Shown: one piece after another, positions 17,599 through 27,032 of the stretch | Position numbering within the stretch: position 1 is the first letter of the stretch | How the letters are laid out: the number at the start of each line of letters is the position of its first letter | NCBI GenBank assembly: GCA_030429735.1 | Contig: JAUIET010000014.1 | Location: 1 to 64,000 of the forward strand | Direction of reading: 5' to 3' | From: Gammaproteobacteria bacterium | GTDB taxonomy: Bacteria > Pseudomonadota > Gammaproteobacteria > Pseudomonadales > JAUIET01 | Length of the DNA: 64,000 nt | The notes under the pieces: model-generated | Told to the model about the DNA's origin: nothing | What the model saw: the letters and a program-made list of their open reading frames with translations, nothing else | Database searches by the model: none | Position numbers and translations under genes: made by a program

Positions 17599-18984
17599 CT
17601 AACGATTGCGTCCAGCAATTTCGCTCAGTTTTCGCTCTATATGCTCACTATTTATCCACTGCCCACGCAGCATGACACCCTGCAGGCTGCGAATATTACT
17701 GATATCGTCGCCCGGGTTGCTGCGTAACAGCAGTAGATCGGCCACTTGCCCGGGTTCAATGCGCCCGTATTGCGGCTGGTCTTGGCCTGCTAACGTCGCA
17801 AGGTACGTTGCCGGATGAATGGTTGCTGCCGCCAACACGGCTGTGTTGCTCATTCCAGCGTCGACCATCGCTTCCAGTTCATGCAGCGCGGAAAAACCGG
17901 GCACGTTGAAGACCTGTGGCGCATCCGAGCCGAGTAATATCGGTACGCCTGCATTCGCGAGCGCGATCAGCACGTCATTTCGAAGTTCCAGCAAGCGACG
18001 TGATTGCGACATTGAGAACAGGGGGTCATCCTCCAGCTGCTGTTTGCGCTTGCGCCACTGCTTGATCGTGGACCGCGGCATATAACGCATTTCAACGTTG
18101 CTGGCGAGTTCCTCAGCCGACTCTGTGCCTGCCCAACGCGTAAACAGCGTCTGCGTGGGCACTACCGCAACACCCGACGCCGCAGCTGCGCTGACCAGCT
18201 CCGCTAACTTATCCCGATTCGCTTTGCCTGCATAACGCATTCCGAAAAAGCCGCCTTGTTTGGCATTGACGTCTCCGTCTGCGATGCCCGTGACAAAGCC
18301 ATCCAGATGATCAATGGTGCCATAGCCATAGGCCAGTGCTCTCTTAATCCCTACATCCGCCGGGACATGTCCGGAGAATGCCATACCCTGCTCTCTTGCT
18401 GTTTTCACCAGCGCCTCCATTACAGGCAGGCTGATACCGGGGTGTATCTTCAGAAAGTCATAACCCTTCTGTTTGTAGAGCTTTACCAGGCGTATAGCCG
18501 ATTTCTCCGTTCTGACGGTGCGGCCGTTCAGCGATGGGCTGGACGTGATGATCCGCGGAGCCATAAGTTGCTCACGATTAACGTCGTTGCGCAGCCGCAG
18601 ATGATACGGGTCGCCAATCATGCCTCTGATGGTGGTTACCCCCTGACTTACAAACAGAAACAAGGTGTCTCGAACCAACTGATCATCACCTTGCTTGGCA
18701 ACCGGGATATGCGCATGCATTTCAATAAGACCCGGCATTAAATACTGGCCAGAGCCATCGATGACGGTTGTAGATTCGCCAGCGGATATTTCCCCGGCGG
18801 CCGCTATCCGCTGGATCAAGCCATCACGTACCAACACAGCACGAGCCGTTCTGGCCCCCTCATCACTGCGTACAGGGACAATGTTGACGTTGTCTATCAG
18901 GACCTCGGCCGACACCTGCACGCCGCCAAGCAAACAGGCCAGGAAAAGCGTACGGCATAACAAATATGCAAGGTTAACTGTCAT
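17599..18984 (-). CDS. Exported amidohydrolase family protein
   Basis: This is a 461-residue metal-dependent hydrolase of the imidazolonepropionase/prolidase-like branch. The N-terminal signal peptide (hydrophobic to about residue 26) puts it in the periplasm. Metal ligands are visible: HxH in LIEMHAHIP, the lysine in FLKIHPG, histidines in GHVPAD and DHLDGF, and the catalytic Asp in LGSDAPQV. Members hydrolyse C-N bonds of cyclic amides or cleave dipeptides; the substrate here is not predictable. It is transcribed away from the SDR at 19153, leaving about 170 bases of shared control region. Confidence 0.87.
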   Translation of the reverse strand: MTVNLAYLLCRTLFLACLLGGVQVSAEVLIDNVNIVPVRSDEGARTARAVLVRDGLIQRIAAAGEISAGESTTVIDGSGQYLMPGLIEMHAHIPVAKQGDDQLVRDTLFLFVSQGVTTIRGMIGDPYHLRLRNDVNREQLMAPRIITSSPSLNGRTVRTEKSAIRLVKLYKQKGYDFLKIHPGISLPVMEALVKTAREQGMAFSGHVPADVGIKRALAYGYGTIDHLDGFVTGIADGDVNAKQGGFFGMRYAGKANRDKLAELVSAAAASGVAVVPTQTLFTRWAGTESAEELASNVEMRYMPRSTIKQWRKRKQQLEDDPLFSMSQSRRLLELRNDVLIALANAGVPILLGSDAPQVFNVPGFSALHELEAMVDAGMSNTAVLAAATIHPATYLATLAGQDQPQYGRIEPGQVADLLLLRSNPGDDISNIRSLQGVMLRGQWINSEHIERKLSEIAGRNR

Positions 18985-19152
18985 GGCTGAGCTCCAGGTA
19001 ATTTGGCTGCGTTGAAACCGACACTGATCACTCGCGTCGGCGAGTTATACAACAGTAATTTTACACGGACGCTGGCCCATGCGACCATCAACGACGATGT
19101 GCGCTGTACATAGCGCGGCAATGTTAGCTTAGCCTGGAGCTTGCCTACCGTC

Positions 19153-19917
19153 ATGTTGAACGAAAGAGTGTATGTTATTACTGGCGGTTCCCAGGGTTTT
19201 GGCTTGGCTATTGCGCGCGAATTGCTGAAAGCCGGAGGGCGCGTTGGTCTGCTGGCGCGCAGCGCGCACACGTTGACAGCAGCGGTAAATGAACTGGGTG
19301 ACGACAAGGCTTTTTCCGTGGTGGCCGATGTCTCTGACAAGAAGCAAGTACACAAAGCCTTTCAACAGATTTATCGGCATTTCGGTCGTCTGGACGGATT
19401 GATCAATAATGCAGGCGTTGCGCGCCCAGGGCCAATCAGCGAATTGTCAGAAGATGATTTGCGCATGCAATTTGATGTGAATGTGATCGGCCTCGTGTTT
19501 TGCTGCCAGGAAGCGCTGCCATTGCTCAAATCAAGTGACAATGCACGTATCGTGAATATAGGTTCGGCAAGCTCAGTGTACCGGGAAGAATGTCGTCATG
19601 TCGGCATATACGCGGCCAGCAAGTCGGCCGTTGATCGATTAAGCGCCGAACTTAGGGATGAATTGCGAGCTGATGGAATTGGCGTTAGCGTTGTCATTCC
19701 CGGTGCCGCTGCAACAGATTTTGCCTCGGCTTGGAGTGCGGAGAAGATGCGTCGATGTGCCACCGAATGGGCTGACTACGGTAAATACATGGACACCGGC
19801 ATGGAACCCAGTGATGTTGGCGAAGCGGTTGTTCACTGCGTTTCCAGACGACCCGGAGTGGCGGTAGATACCTTAACGGTAAGGCCGAATATACCCACCG
19901 AAAAAATCACCTGGTAG
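19153..19917 (+). CDS. Short-chain dehydrogenase/reductase
   Basis: This is a classical SDR of about 254 residues. The cofactor loop TGGSQGFG is at 10-17, the structural motif is NNAG, the catalytic serine lies in IGSASS, and Y153 and K157 form YAASK. It should oxidise or reduce a hydroxyl/keto group with NAD(P). ATG 19153 is preferred to TTG 19141, which sits too close to the GGAG at 19136-19139; the GGAG-to-ATG spacing is longer than ideal, so the start is not certain. The next gene on the strand is a TonB-dependent receptor, 125 bases away with a hairpin between, so co-transcription is doubtful. Confidence 0.9.
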   Translation: MLNERVYVITGGSQGFGLAIARELLKAGGRVGLLARSAHTLTAAVNELGDDKAFSVVADVSDKKQVHKAFQQIYRHFGRLDGLINNAGVARPGPISELSEDDLRMQFDVNVIGLVFCCQEALPLLKSSDNARIVNIGSASSVYREECRHVGIYAASKSAVDRLSAELRDELRADGIGVSVVIPGAAATDFASAWSAEKMRRCATEWADYGKYMDTGMEPSDVGEAVVHCVSRRPGVAVDTLTVRPNIPTEKITW

Positions 19918-19927
19918 TCCACCGCCA

Positions 19928-19949
19928 AACATTGCAATCCTGCAATGTT
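19928..19949. terminator. Hairpin after the SDR gene
   Basis: A perfect 9-bp stem AACATTGCA / TGCAATGTT with loop ATCC begins ten bases after the SDR stop. There is no clear T-run after it, so it could be a weak terminator, a processing site or an operator for the downstream TonB receptor. Confidence 0.4.
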
Positions 19950-20042
19950 GCCGCTCCATATTGCGATGTTCAGTCGCTTGACGCAAAATCGGAGGCGATT
20001 GGTTATCAATTACAAATAAGACTAACCTCGAGGTAAAAAATA

Positions 20043-22628
20043 ATGCCAGACCATCAGCACAGATTGTCTATCCCCGTTAAATCACTCATAGCTATCAGCG
20101 TCGCCGCAGCTGCCAGTACAACAGCGTTTGCACAAAATAGGCTGATGTTAGAGGAGATTATTGTGACCGCGCAAAAGCGCGCAGAGAACGCGATCGATGT
20201 GCCGATTTCGATGGCCATAGAAACCGGAGAATCTCTTGAAAAGAAAGGCATTCTCGACCTGCAAACTCTATCGATAAACACACCGGGATTGTACTTACAG
20301 GACGGCGGCCGCACCTCACAGGTGGCCATGCGCGGCCTCGGCAGCCCCGGTCTTGATTCGGTTGAAAGTTCTGTTGGGTTTTATATCGACGGCGTTTATT
20401 TCGGGCGCAGCCGTCTAAGTCGAAACCCATTGTTTGATATGGAACGAATTGAAGTGTTGCGCGGCCCACAGGGTACTTTGTACGGCCGTAACACCATTGC
20501 CGGTGCCATCAACATGATCACCGCCAAGCCAAGCGACGAATTTGAAGGCCGCTTTTTAATCGAAGGCAGTGCGGGCGATATCGATAACCACAAGTTTGAG
20601 GCCTACGTATCAGGACCTATTGTTGATGGCCTGTCTGGCCGCTTGTCGGTACTGAATTCGAGACGCGGTTCCTATCTGGAAAACAGTGAGCCGGGTCCGG
20701 ATGGAGGCGGTCAAGATACAGAGGGCTATAGAGGCAGCCTGCGCTGGCAACCCAATGACGCCTTTGATCTGACATTCAAATACGAGCATATGAACCATGC
20801 CAACCTTGGCTCGTACGCACAGCTGTCTGGAAACCCGTTCAACGCACCAGCGCTTCAGGGTATCGCCAATGTGGATGTAGCGATTGATCGCAATCAGCAA
20901 GTTGGTGGCACCGGCATCAATAATCTACGCGATAAAGTGGGTGGTTTTTACACGTCCGATGTTGCCTCAGTGAATGCCACGTGGGATATCAATGACGGCC
21001 TCCGGCTCACGTCGGTGACGGGTTACTATGATTACGACGCGCAATCTCGCGATTACATTACTGCGTCACCTGTCGACACGCTCACTATTGCCGGCTTAAC
21101 CGACAACTACGAGTACTGGAGCCAGGAGCTGCGCCTGGAGTCCACGGGCGATGGCCCGTTCAACTTCATTGCCGGTGTGTTCGCTGACAACTATAAGCTG
21201 ACCACAAAACCAGACGATGCAGCCAATGAATTTGCCGCATTGACGTTGGGTGGGCCCGTACTAGGTCCTACCGCCGCCGGTCTGGCCGCCAGTCCCGTCA
21301 TTCAAGCAATTTTCCCTGGCCTGGCCCAAAATGTAGCGGATGGCTTCGCGAACGGACTTGCAGACGGATTCACGCTGGTGACACCTTCTGGAAGCCCGGA
21401 CGGTTCGCAGTCAAACCTTGAGCAGGACATTACCACCTGGTCAGTCTTCTTTGAGGGCACCTACGAGTTCAACGAGCAATGGCATCTGACTGCGGGCATT
21501 CGCTACACGGATGAAGAAAACGAAACCGTACTGGCCAAAGGCACGTTCTACCGTAATGGCGCAGGTGACCCGTGGGGACAATTACCCAGCGGTGCCGAGT
21601 TGGCGACGGCTGCCGTTGCTAACGATGCCGCCTTGGCAGGTCGCGAGGGTATTCTAGGGCTGGTTTACCAAGGCACCCTGGATTCTGAAATTGCACCCGG
21701 CGTGCCCTTTAGCTTCCTGCCGTTTGCAATCGGCGCACCGGCAGGCACACCAATTGCCAGACCGGAACCAATTACCGAAGACTCCATCACTCCGTCGCTT
21801 AAACTGCAGTACTTTGCCAGTGACGACTCGATGTATTACTTAAGCGTGGTGACTGGCTTCAAGGCCGGAGGCTTTAACAGCTCAAATATTCTGGCGTTTA
21901 CTGTAGAAGGCGATACCTTCCAAAGTGAAGACGCATTGGCGTTCGAGATTGGCGGCAAATGGACACTGGGCGGTGGGCGTGGAACACTGACGGCGGCCCT
22001 GTTCCGAACTGATTTCGACGATCTGCAAGTTGGAACCATCACCGCGCAGGGGGCTTCTTCGGTAGTGAATGCTGCGTCAGCGGTCAGCCAGGGTCTTGAA
22101 CTAGACACTGCCTGGAGAATTAGCGAGTCGCTCACTATTGGCGGATCTTACTCTTTCCTGGATGCGCACTATACCGATTCAAATACCTTGAATTGCAACG
22201 GTTTCCAGACGCAAACGCGAATTCTGGCAGGCGACCTGGCACCAGGAGCCCCGTGTACCTTCCGGCTTGATGAGCAATTCAGCGGAAACAATGACTTACA
22301 GCGCGCACCGGAACATACCGCTAGCGCATTCATTGAGCACAATACGTCAATTGCGGAAGGCTGGAACTTGCAATCTTATGTCGGCGCAAACTATCGAGAT
22401 GAGGCAAACACGAGCATTGAGAACATTCTTCGCTCTGATTCCATGCTGCTCGTTAACGCGCGTTTCGCGCTGTACAACGAGCCAGGTGATTGGTCCCTGT
22501 CGATTTACGGCAATAACCTGACGGATGATCGTGGTCTTGTTCTGCGGCAGGATAACAGTGGTACGGCAGAAAAAGGCATTATCACAACGCCACGTATCTG
22601 GGCAGTGCAGTTTTCTAAGAATTTTTAA
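20043..22628 (+). CDS. TonB-dependent outer-membrane receptor
   Basis: This 861-residue receptor should import a scarce substrate across the outer membrane using TonB energy. It has a signal peptide (to about residue 30), a TonB box in MLEEIIVTAQKR, a plug domain with DGGRTSQVAMRGLG and IEVLRGPQGTLYGRN, and a long barrel that ends in an aromatic-rich strand (WAVQFSKNF). The type resembles receptors often found next to catabolic genes in aquatic Proteobacteria rather than siderophore receptors, but no ligand can be named. Neighbours include SDR, SnoaL-like and KstD-like genes, which fits uptake of a hydrophobic ring compound. That is inference. Confidence 0.93.
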   Translation: MPDHQHRLSIPVKSLIAISVAAAASTTAFAQNRLMLEEIIVTAQKRAENAIDVPISMAIETGESLEKKGILDLQTLSINTPGLYLQDGGRTSQVAMRGLGSPGLDSVESSVGFYIDGVYFGRSRLSRNPLFDMERIEVLRGPQGTLYGRNTIAGAINMITAKPSDEFEGRFLIEGSAGDIDNHKFEAYVSGPIVDGLSGRLSVLNSRRGSYLENSEPGPDGGGQDTEGYRGSLRWQPNDAFDLTFKYEHMNHANLGSYAQLSGNPFNAPALQGIANVDVAIDRNQQVGGTGINNLRDKVGGFYTSDVASVNATWDINDGLRLTSVTGYYDYDAQSRDYITASPVDTLTIAGLTDNYEYWSQELRLESTGDGPFNFIAGVFADNYKLTTKPDDAANEFAALTLGGPVLGPTAAGLAASPVIQAIFPGLAQNVADGFANGLADGFTLVTPSGSPDGSQSNLEQDITTWSVFFEGTYEFNEQWHLTAGIRYTDEENETVLAKGTFYRNGAGDPWGQLPSGAELATAAVANDAALAGREGILGLVYQGTLDSEIAPGVPFSFLPFAIGAPAGTPIARPEPITEDSITPSLKLQYFASDDSMYYLSVVTGFKAGGFNSSNILAFTVEGDTFQSEDALAFEIGGKWTLGGGRGTLTAALFRTDFDDLQVGTITAQGASSVVNAASAVSQGLELDTAWRISESLTIGGSYSFLDAHYTDSNTLNCNGFQTQTRILAGDLAPGAPCTFRLDEQFSGNNDLQRAPEHTASAFIEHNTSIAEGWNLQSYVGANYRDEANTSIENILRSDSMLLVNARFALYNEPGDWSLSIYGNNLTDDRGLVLRQDNSGTAEKGIITTPRIWAVQFSKNF

Positions 22629-22664
22629 GGGCTAAATGCACTGCCATTAGGAATTTGGCACAGA

Positions 22665-22698
22665 AGTGAGAAATCGAGTTCGTGCTCGATTTCTCACT
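22665..22698. terminator. Perfect 14-bp hairpin between converging genes
   Basis: AGTGAGAAATCGAG at 22665-22678 pairs perfectly with 22685-22698 around the loop TTCGTG. It lies between the stop of the TonB receptor (+) and the stop of the SnoaL-like gene (-), where a bidirectional terminator is expected. No long T-run follows on either strand, so termination is probable rather than proven. Confidence 0.65.
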
Positions 22699-22723
22699 GA
22701 TTATAGGCAAATGTAATTTAGCG

Positions 22724-23242
22724 TCAGGACAGCATGTCGAAGAGCTTCTGCTTCATAGCTTGCACCCAGTTCTCTTTCAGAGCGTCAGAAAGCAAACCGG
22801 CTGCCTCAAGCTCGTCGCACAAATGCATCTGATGAGCCAGATCAAACATATCCAGCTGCCTGGCAATCTGGCCATTTTTGTCAAAGTCCATAAATGAAAC
22901 GCCAGGCGTCTCAAAGTAGGAACCGTCCTCACGCTTCCCAGGGCCGCGATTCATCCAGTGGGTAATTCCTTGACCGCGGTCATTTACGTAGGTTCCCATG
23001 TACGGGAATGTCCACCCTTCCCAACCGTGGGCCATGTCTCGCCCATAATGCGTTGACTTAATCTGATCAATGCCATGTGCCGCAACCGTCATGGTACCCG
23101 CGTACTCGCAGGTGTACACGCACGTGGGCGCGTACATTTCATCAACAAAGAAAATCCAGTCGCCGCTCTGACTGGCCTGGCCATGGTACTTAACCAGTTT
23201 TGCCATCGTCCGCTGCGCCAATTCGTATCCGTTGCCTGCCAT
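22724..23242 (-). CDS. SnoaL/NTF2-like fold protein
   Basis: This protein has 172 residues from ATG 23242; a much longer open frame extends to 23443 but its extra part runs into the divergent gene and lacks normal composition. The sequence (ELAQRTMAKLVKYHG then FFVDEMYAPTCVY and WTFPYMGTYVND) fits the SnoaL-like/NTF2 cone fold, used by polyketide cyclases, steroid isomerases and many uncharacterised proteins. It is divergent from a KstD-like flavoprotein gene, with about 70 bases between starts, so the two may share control and act on related ring compounds. The reaction is unknown. Confidence 0.75.
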   Translation of the reverse strand: MAGNGYELAQRTMAKLVKYHGQASQSGDWIFFVDEMYAPTCVYTCEYAGTMTVAAHGIDQIKSTHYGRDMAHGWEGWTFPYMGTYVNDRGQGITHWMNRGPGKREDGSYFETPGVSFMDFDKNGQIARQLDMFDLAHQMHLCDELEAAGLLSDALKENWVQAMKQKLFDMLS

Positions 23243-23313
23243 AGCATTCACCCTGATTGATTTTTCCCAGATCGTAATAGACCCGGTCAGATGCTTCACC
23301 TTACACTGCGGCA

Positions 23314-24984
23314 ATGCAGGTGGAAGAATTTGATGTAATTGTAGTTGGCAGTGGCGCAGGCGCGCTGACCACGGCGTGTTGTGCTCACGACTTTGGTCAG
23401 CGCGTTGTGGTGTTGGAAAAAGCAAACGTGTACGGCGGCACATCGGCCAGTTCCGGCGGCGGGCTATGGATTCCCAACAATCATTTGATGAAACAGAAGG
23501 GCATCGAAGACTCCAGGGAAGAAGCCATTGAGTACCTTCGCCAACTCACCGAAAACGACGTAGAGCAAAGTCTGATTGAAGCGTTCGTGGATTATGGGGC
23601 AGAAATGCTCGAGTACATGGAAACAAACACCCGTGTCGCGAACGAGTCCATGCAATATTACGCCGATTATTATCAGGAACTTACCGGTAGCAAACCTGGC
23701 GGTCGTTCCACTGACCCCCTTCCATACCACGCGAAATACCTTGGCAAGCACTTTCTGACAATGGGCCACTCGCACATTCAAACCACAGTCATGGGTTTGA
23801 TGGGCTACAGCAATATGGAAGGCGCGGTCTTACTTAGTAAGGCGCCGGGCTGGTTTAAAGTGGTGTGTAAATTAGCACTTGAGTATTTTGCCGATATTCC
23901 AGGCCGGTTGACATCGAGTCGCTCGCGACGACTTGTGATGGGCAATGCCTTGATAGGCCGGCTGCGCCACTCCCTGATCGATCGCGACATCGAGCTGCGC
24001 CTGGATTGCCCGGTTACAGAGCTGTTACTGGAAAACGCGCGTGTGTGTGGCGTTCGATACCATGACAAGCAGCTGAGAGCACGCAAGGCCGTGGTCATTG
24101 CGGCTGGCGGGTTTGAGCACAGCCAGGCGCTACGCAATAAATATTTACCCACGCCCACAGCAACCGAGTGGTCAGCCGCATACCCACAAAACACCGGTGA
24201 TCTGCTGATGGCTGCTGAGAAAATTGGCGCTCAACTTCACCTGATGGATGAGGCCTGGTGGGGACCGACCATAAAGCTGGCGAATGAAGATCGAGCGCGC
24301 ATGTTGTTTACCGAGCGTTCCATGCCTGGCTGTATTATGGTCAACCAACAGGGCAATCGCTTTGTTAACGAGTCGGTCGCTTACACAACCGCGGTGCAGG
24401 CCATGTACCAGCAGCAGGAGCATGGTCAGAATATCCCGGCCTACGCGGTGTTTGACGCTCGCTATCGCAGGGAGTATCCGTTTGGTCCTCTGCTGCCCAA
24501 AGGAATGCACATGGACTGGCTGCAGCCGTCAGCCATTCGCAAACATTTTTTACGCCAGGCTGACTCACTGTCTGCGCTCGCCAACCAATTGCGCATTGAT
24601 CCCCTGGCACTCACGGCAACAGTCCAGCGATTCAACGGTTTTGCCCTCGCGGGTAAAGACCAGGATTTCCTGCGCGGCGAGAACAGCTACGACCTACTAT
24701 ACGGTGACGCCCGCATACAACCTAACCCATGTCTCGCTCCGCTGACTGAGCCACCCTATTACGCGGTCGAAATACACCCCGGCGACATAGGTACCAAAGG
24801 CGGCTTGCGCACTAATCATCGGGCGCAGGTGCTTGATCGACAGCATCAGGAAATACCAGGGCTGTACGCGATAGGTAACAGCTCGGCATCACCTATGGGG
24901 CGCTACTATCCCGGCGCAGGTGCAACACTCGGACCCGCCATGACCTTTGCTTACATAGCAGCGAGGCATATCGCTGGTCTGTGA
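23314..24984 (+). CDS. FAD-dependent oxidoreductase, 3-ketosteroid dehydrogenase-like
   Basis: This 556-residue flavoprotein of the fumarate-reductase/KstD family has the FAD-binding motif VVGSGAGALTTACC near residue 10, GGTSASSGGGLWIP, and a C-terminal GNSSASPMGRYYPGAGATLGP cofactor segment. KstD enzymes place a double bond in ring A of 3-ketosteroids; relatives act on other cyclic ketones or act as fumarate-type reductases. The tyrosine pattern of true KstD was not verified, so steroid specificity is only a suggestion. A divergent SnoaL-like gene, a nearby SDR and a cytochrome P450 14 kb away would fit degradation of steroids or terpenoids. Confidence 0.87.
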   Translation: MQVEEFDVIVVGSGAGALTTACCAHDFGQRVVVLEKANVYGGTSASSGGGLWIPNNHLMKQKGIEDSREEAIEYLRQLTENDVEQSLIEAFVDYGAEMLEYMETNTRVANESMQYYADYYQELTGSKPGGRSTDPLPYHAKYLGKHFLTMGHSHIQTTVMGLMGYSNMEGAVLLSKAPGWFKVVCKLALEYFADIPGRLTSSRSRRLVMGNALIGRLRHSLIDRDIELRLDCPVTELLLENARVCGVRYHDKQLRARKAVVIAAGGFEHSQALRNKYLPTPTATEWSAAYPQNTGDLLMAAEKIGAQLHLMDEAWWGPTIKLANEDRARMLFTERSMPGCIMVNQQGNRFVNESVAYTTAVQAMYQQQEHGQNIPAYAVFDARYRREYPFGPLLPKGMHMDWLQPSAIRKHFLRQADSLSALANQLRIDPLALTATVQRFNGFALAGKDQDFLRGENSYDLLYGDARIQPNPCLAPLTEPPYYAVEIHPGDIGTKGGLRTNHRAQVLDRQHQEIPGLYAIGNSSASPMGRYYPGAGATLGPAMTFAYIAARHIAGL

Positions 24985-25139
24985 CTCGCAACGAAACAAG
25001 CAATAGTGTCGAAATATCATACAAAAGCGCAATACTCCACACCTGCAGTAAAGCATAAACCATTGAAATAATTACCAATAATCCCAATGGCATAGTGTGT
25101 GCATTATTTAACCAGAACTACCAGTTAACGTGACAGCTT

Positions 25140-25346
25140 ATGAGATTCAAACCGATTGCACTTTACGCCCTGCTACTTTCCTCGTTGACCGGAATGTACG
25201 TACAATCCGGTCAGGCGGAATTGGATGTTCATGCGCTGGCCCTGGCCAAAACGCACAATGAGACCTTTCCCAAGGCCGCTGCCGCTAGCCGGGTCAGCCA
25301 TGATGAGCGGCTGACCCAGCACGACTCTGCATTGAGCACCCGGTAG
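25140..25346 (+). CDS. Small secreted hypothetical protein or structured RNA locus
   Basis: This open frame of 68 codons starts with a good signal-peptide-like stretch (MRFKPIALYALLLSSLTG) and then is hydrophilic. I recognise no family. It meets the convergent DUF1254 gene with only two bases between stops. Two strong dyads lie inside it (25186-25213 and 25291-25317), which is unusual for a short gene, so the segment may instead be a regulatory or terminator RNA. Confidence 0.4.
   Translation: MRFKPIALYALLLSSLTGMYVQSGQAELDVHALALAKTHNETFPKAAAASRVSHDERLTQHDSALSTR
25186..25213. repeat. 28-bp near-perfect palindrome
   Basis: The two 14-base halves TGACCGGAATGTAC and GTACAATCCGGTCA are reverse complements except for one base. 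There is no loop, so it looks more like a protein-binding dyad or cruciform site than a terminator. It lies within the small open frame at 25140-25346. Confidence 0.6.
25291..25317. terminator. 9-bp hairpin near converging stops
   Basis: GGGTCAGCC at 25291-25299 pairs with GGCTGACCC at 25309-25317 around a nine-base loop. It lies about 30 bases before the end of the DUF1254 gene on the other strand. No T-run follows, so the terminator role is tentative. Confidence 0.4.
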
Positions 25347-25348
25347 CA

Positions 25349-26911
25349 CTAGCGCGGCGAGGTTTGCTTCCTGATAGCGGGCATTCGCCAGCTAGGATTA
25401 CTGCCAAATGTGGGGCCGGGTTGATAGGCACGAAGCTCTACACGAAAGTCTTGTGCTGGAATGGGTAACCAATTGGCCGTATTGCTGCTGCGGTCCCCGT
25501 ACGGGTTTCCAGCAGACAAAAAAATCGTGACCCGCCCATCTGCGTCAACCAACAACTCATCATCGCTGCCCAGGTGGCTTCTGCCAAGAAGATTGTTCGC
25601 CTGCTGACCTTGCATGGTGGTGACATACAGTGACCAAAATGCCTCAACCGGCGGCAATTTATTCGCTTCAAATTGAATCACGTATTGCTGGCCCTGACCG
25701 CCGTTAAGCACATTACCATCCATTGCCTGATGGCTGGCTGTAAGGACAATGAGTTCTGCCGGTGGCAGATAGTCCAGCCCGGTCGACGCCAACCGGGCCC
25801 GCAACACGTAGTTATCGGATTGCGTGATACTTACCTTATGGCCATCAACCGCGTACCAATTGCGTTTCGGATAGTGCCAGCCATTGTGCACAGTGCTGGC
25901 CAAGGTAACGCTATCAGCATCCAGCAATTTCCTGGCTTTATGTGCGGCAGCTGTCAACATCTGCTGTCTTCGTTCAGTTAACTCCTGCCATCGAATCGCG
26001 CGCCCGGGATAAAAGCCAAGCTGAATAATGTCTTTGGCAAATTCACGATCTGAGGCAGACAAAGTTACGCTCGCGCTCCCCCACAGTGCGGTAGCCCAGC
26101 TGAAGAAGTCAGCAGGGCTAAGTTGCAACACCGCCTTCGAAGGCGTAACCCCGGCCGCAAGGCTCGCAAGTAAAGCCTCAGGAACATCAATGGATGGGGT
26201 ATCACGTCTGTTTTCATGAGATTGAAATGTTTCTGCATGCCGTCTCAGCAAGAATTTCGACTGCAAGCCGGCTATGCGTTTTGCCTGCTCAGGTCCGCCT
26301 CGCTGCATTTGTGCCAACAACAAAATTCTGTAGTCGGGGCATTCAACAAACGTGGCTCCAATTGGCCAATGGCCGCTGATATATTGTTCTTTGCGCATTC
26401 CGGGTGGTAAATAAACAATGGTTCCTGCTTTGTTTCCAGTGGCGCGACTGCCCGTCGTGGCGAACGTTTGCGACCATTGATCAATTCCTTGAATGACATA
26501 GTAGCGTTCGCCCATGTCAGGTACGTGCAGATTGATTGGCCCGTCACGCAGGTCCAGCCATGCTCGAGAGTACACAGTATCAGCGTTAGGCTTGCCGCCC
26601 GCTGCGAACTCATTCGGGCGCGTTACATCCGAATGTTGCCAGGTATTGCTGGGGGCTTGGTCACTCGCCAACTGACTGGCCTGCATCACCAATAACGGAT
26701 AGAAATACAACCAGGCTTCCACCGCCTTGTTTTCCAGGCTGTCCTGATGAGCTTCAGCTTTTCGCGTGTCAGCTTCCGTCACCGATGGCAGTGCGCACGA
26801 CATAATTGCAAACACTACAGCCCACAACAGAAGGTTGCCCGGTCCATACCTGACGTCAGAATACAAAATAACCACCGTTCTCCAGAATACCCCTGCGATC
26901 GTCACCAACAA
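25349..26911 (-). CDS. DUF1254/DUF1214 exported protein
   Basis: This protein has up to 520 residues. The N-terminal hydrophobic stretch LLLWAVVFAIMSCALP looks like a signal sequence or anchor; the true start may lie some codons downstream of 26911, because the first 24 residues are not signal-like. The DUF1254 part is seen in YFYPLLVMQASQ, ADTVYSRAWLDLRDGP and ERYYVIQGIDQW, and the DUF1214 part in EAFWSLYVTTMQGQQ and LPIPAQDFRVELRAYQP. These paired domains occur in periplasmic proteins of many Proteobacteria without a settled function. It is divergent from the ABC transporter gene. Confidence 0.85.
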   Translation of the reverse strand: MLVTIAGVFWRTVVILYSDVRYGPGNLLLWAVVFAIMSCALPSVTEADTRKAEAHQDSLENKAVEAWLYFYPLLVMQASQLASDQAPSNTWQHSDVTRPNEFAAGGKPNADTVYSRAWLDLRDGPINLHVPDMGERYYVIQGIDQWSQTFATTGSRATGNKAGTIVYLPPGMRKEQYISGHWPIGATFVECPDYRILLLAQMQRGGPEQAKRIAGLQSKFLLRRHAETFQSHENRRDTPSIDVPEALLASLAAGVTPSKAVLQLSPADFFSWATALWGSASVTLSASDREFAKDIIQLGFYPGRAIRWQELTERRQQMLTAAAHKARKLLDADSVTLASTVHNGWHYPKRNWYAVDGHKVSITQSDNYVLRARLASTGLDYLPPAELIVLTASHQAMDGNVLNGGQGQQYVIQFEANKLPPVEAFWSLYVTTMQGQQANNLLGRSHLGSDDELLVDADGRVTIFLSAGNPYGDRSSNTANWLPIPAQDFRVELRAYQPGPTFGSNPSWRMPAIRKQTSPR

Positions 26912-27032
26912 AAATCACAGCAGAACGAAGTGTAATTGTCGCTCGCCGATATGTACCGCAATTTAGCCGGTACTTTTCAAACGTCGTGCAATAATCCAAA
27001 TTGCTTGCCGAGCGGGTCGCGTGTAACCTCTG

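Noticed and set aside
23243..23443. N-terminal extension of the SnoaL-like protein up to 23443
   Set aside because: It overlaps the divergent flavoprotein gene and its sequence is not part of the fold; ATG 23242 fits family length.
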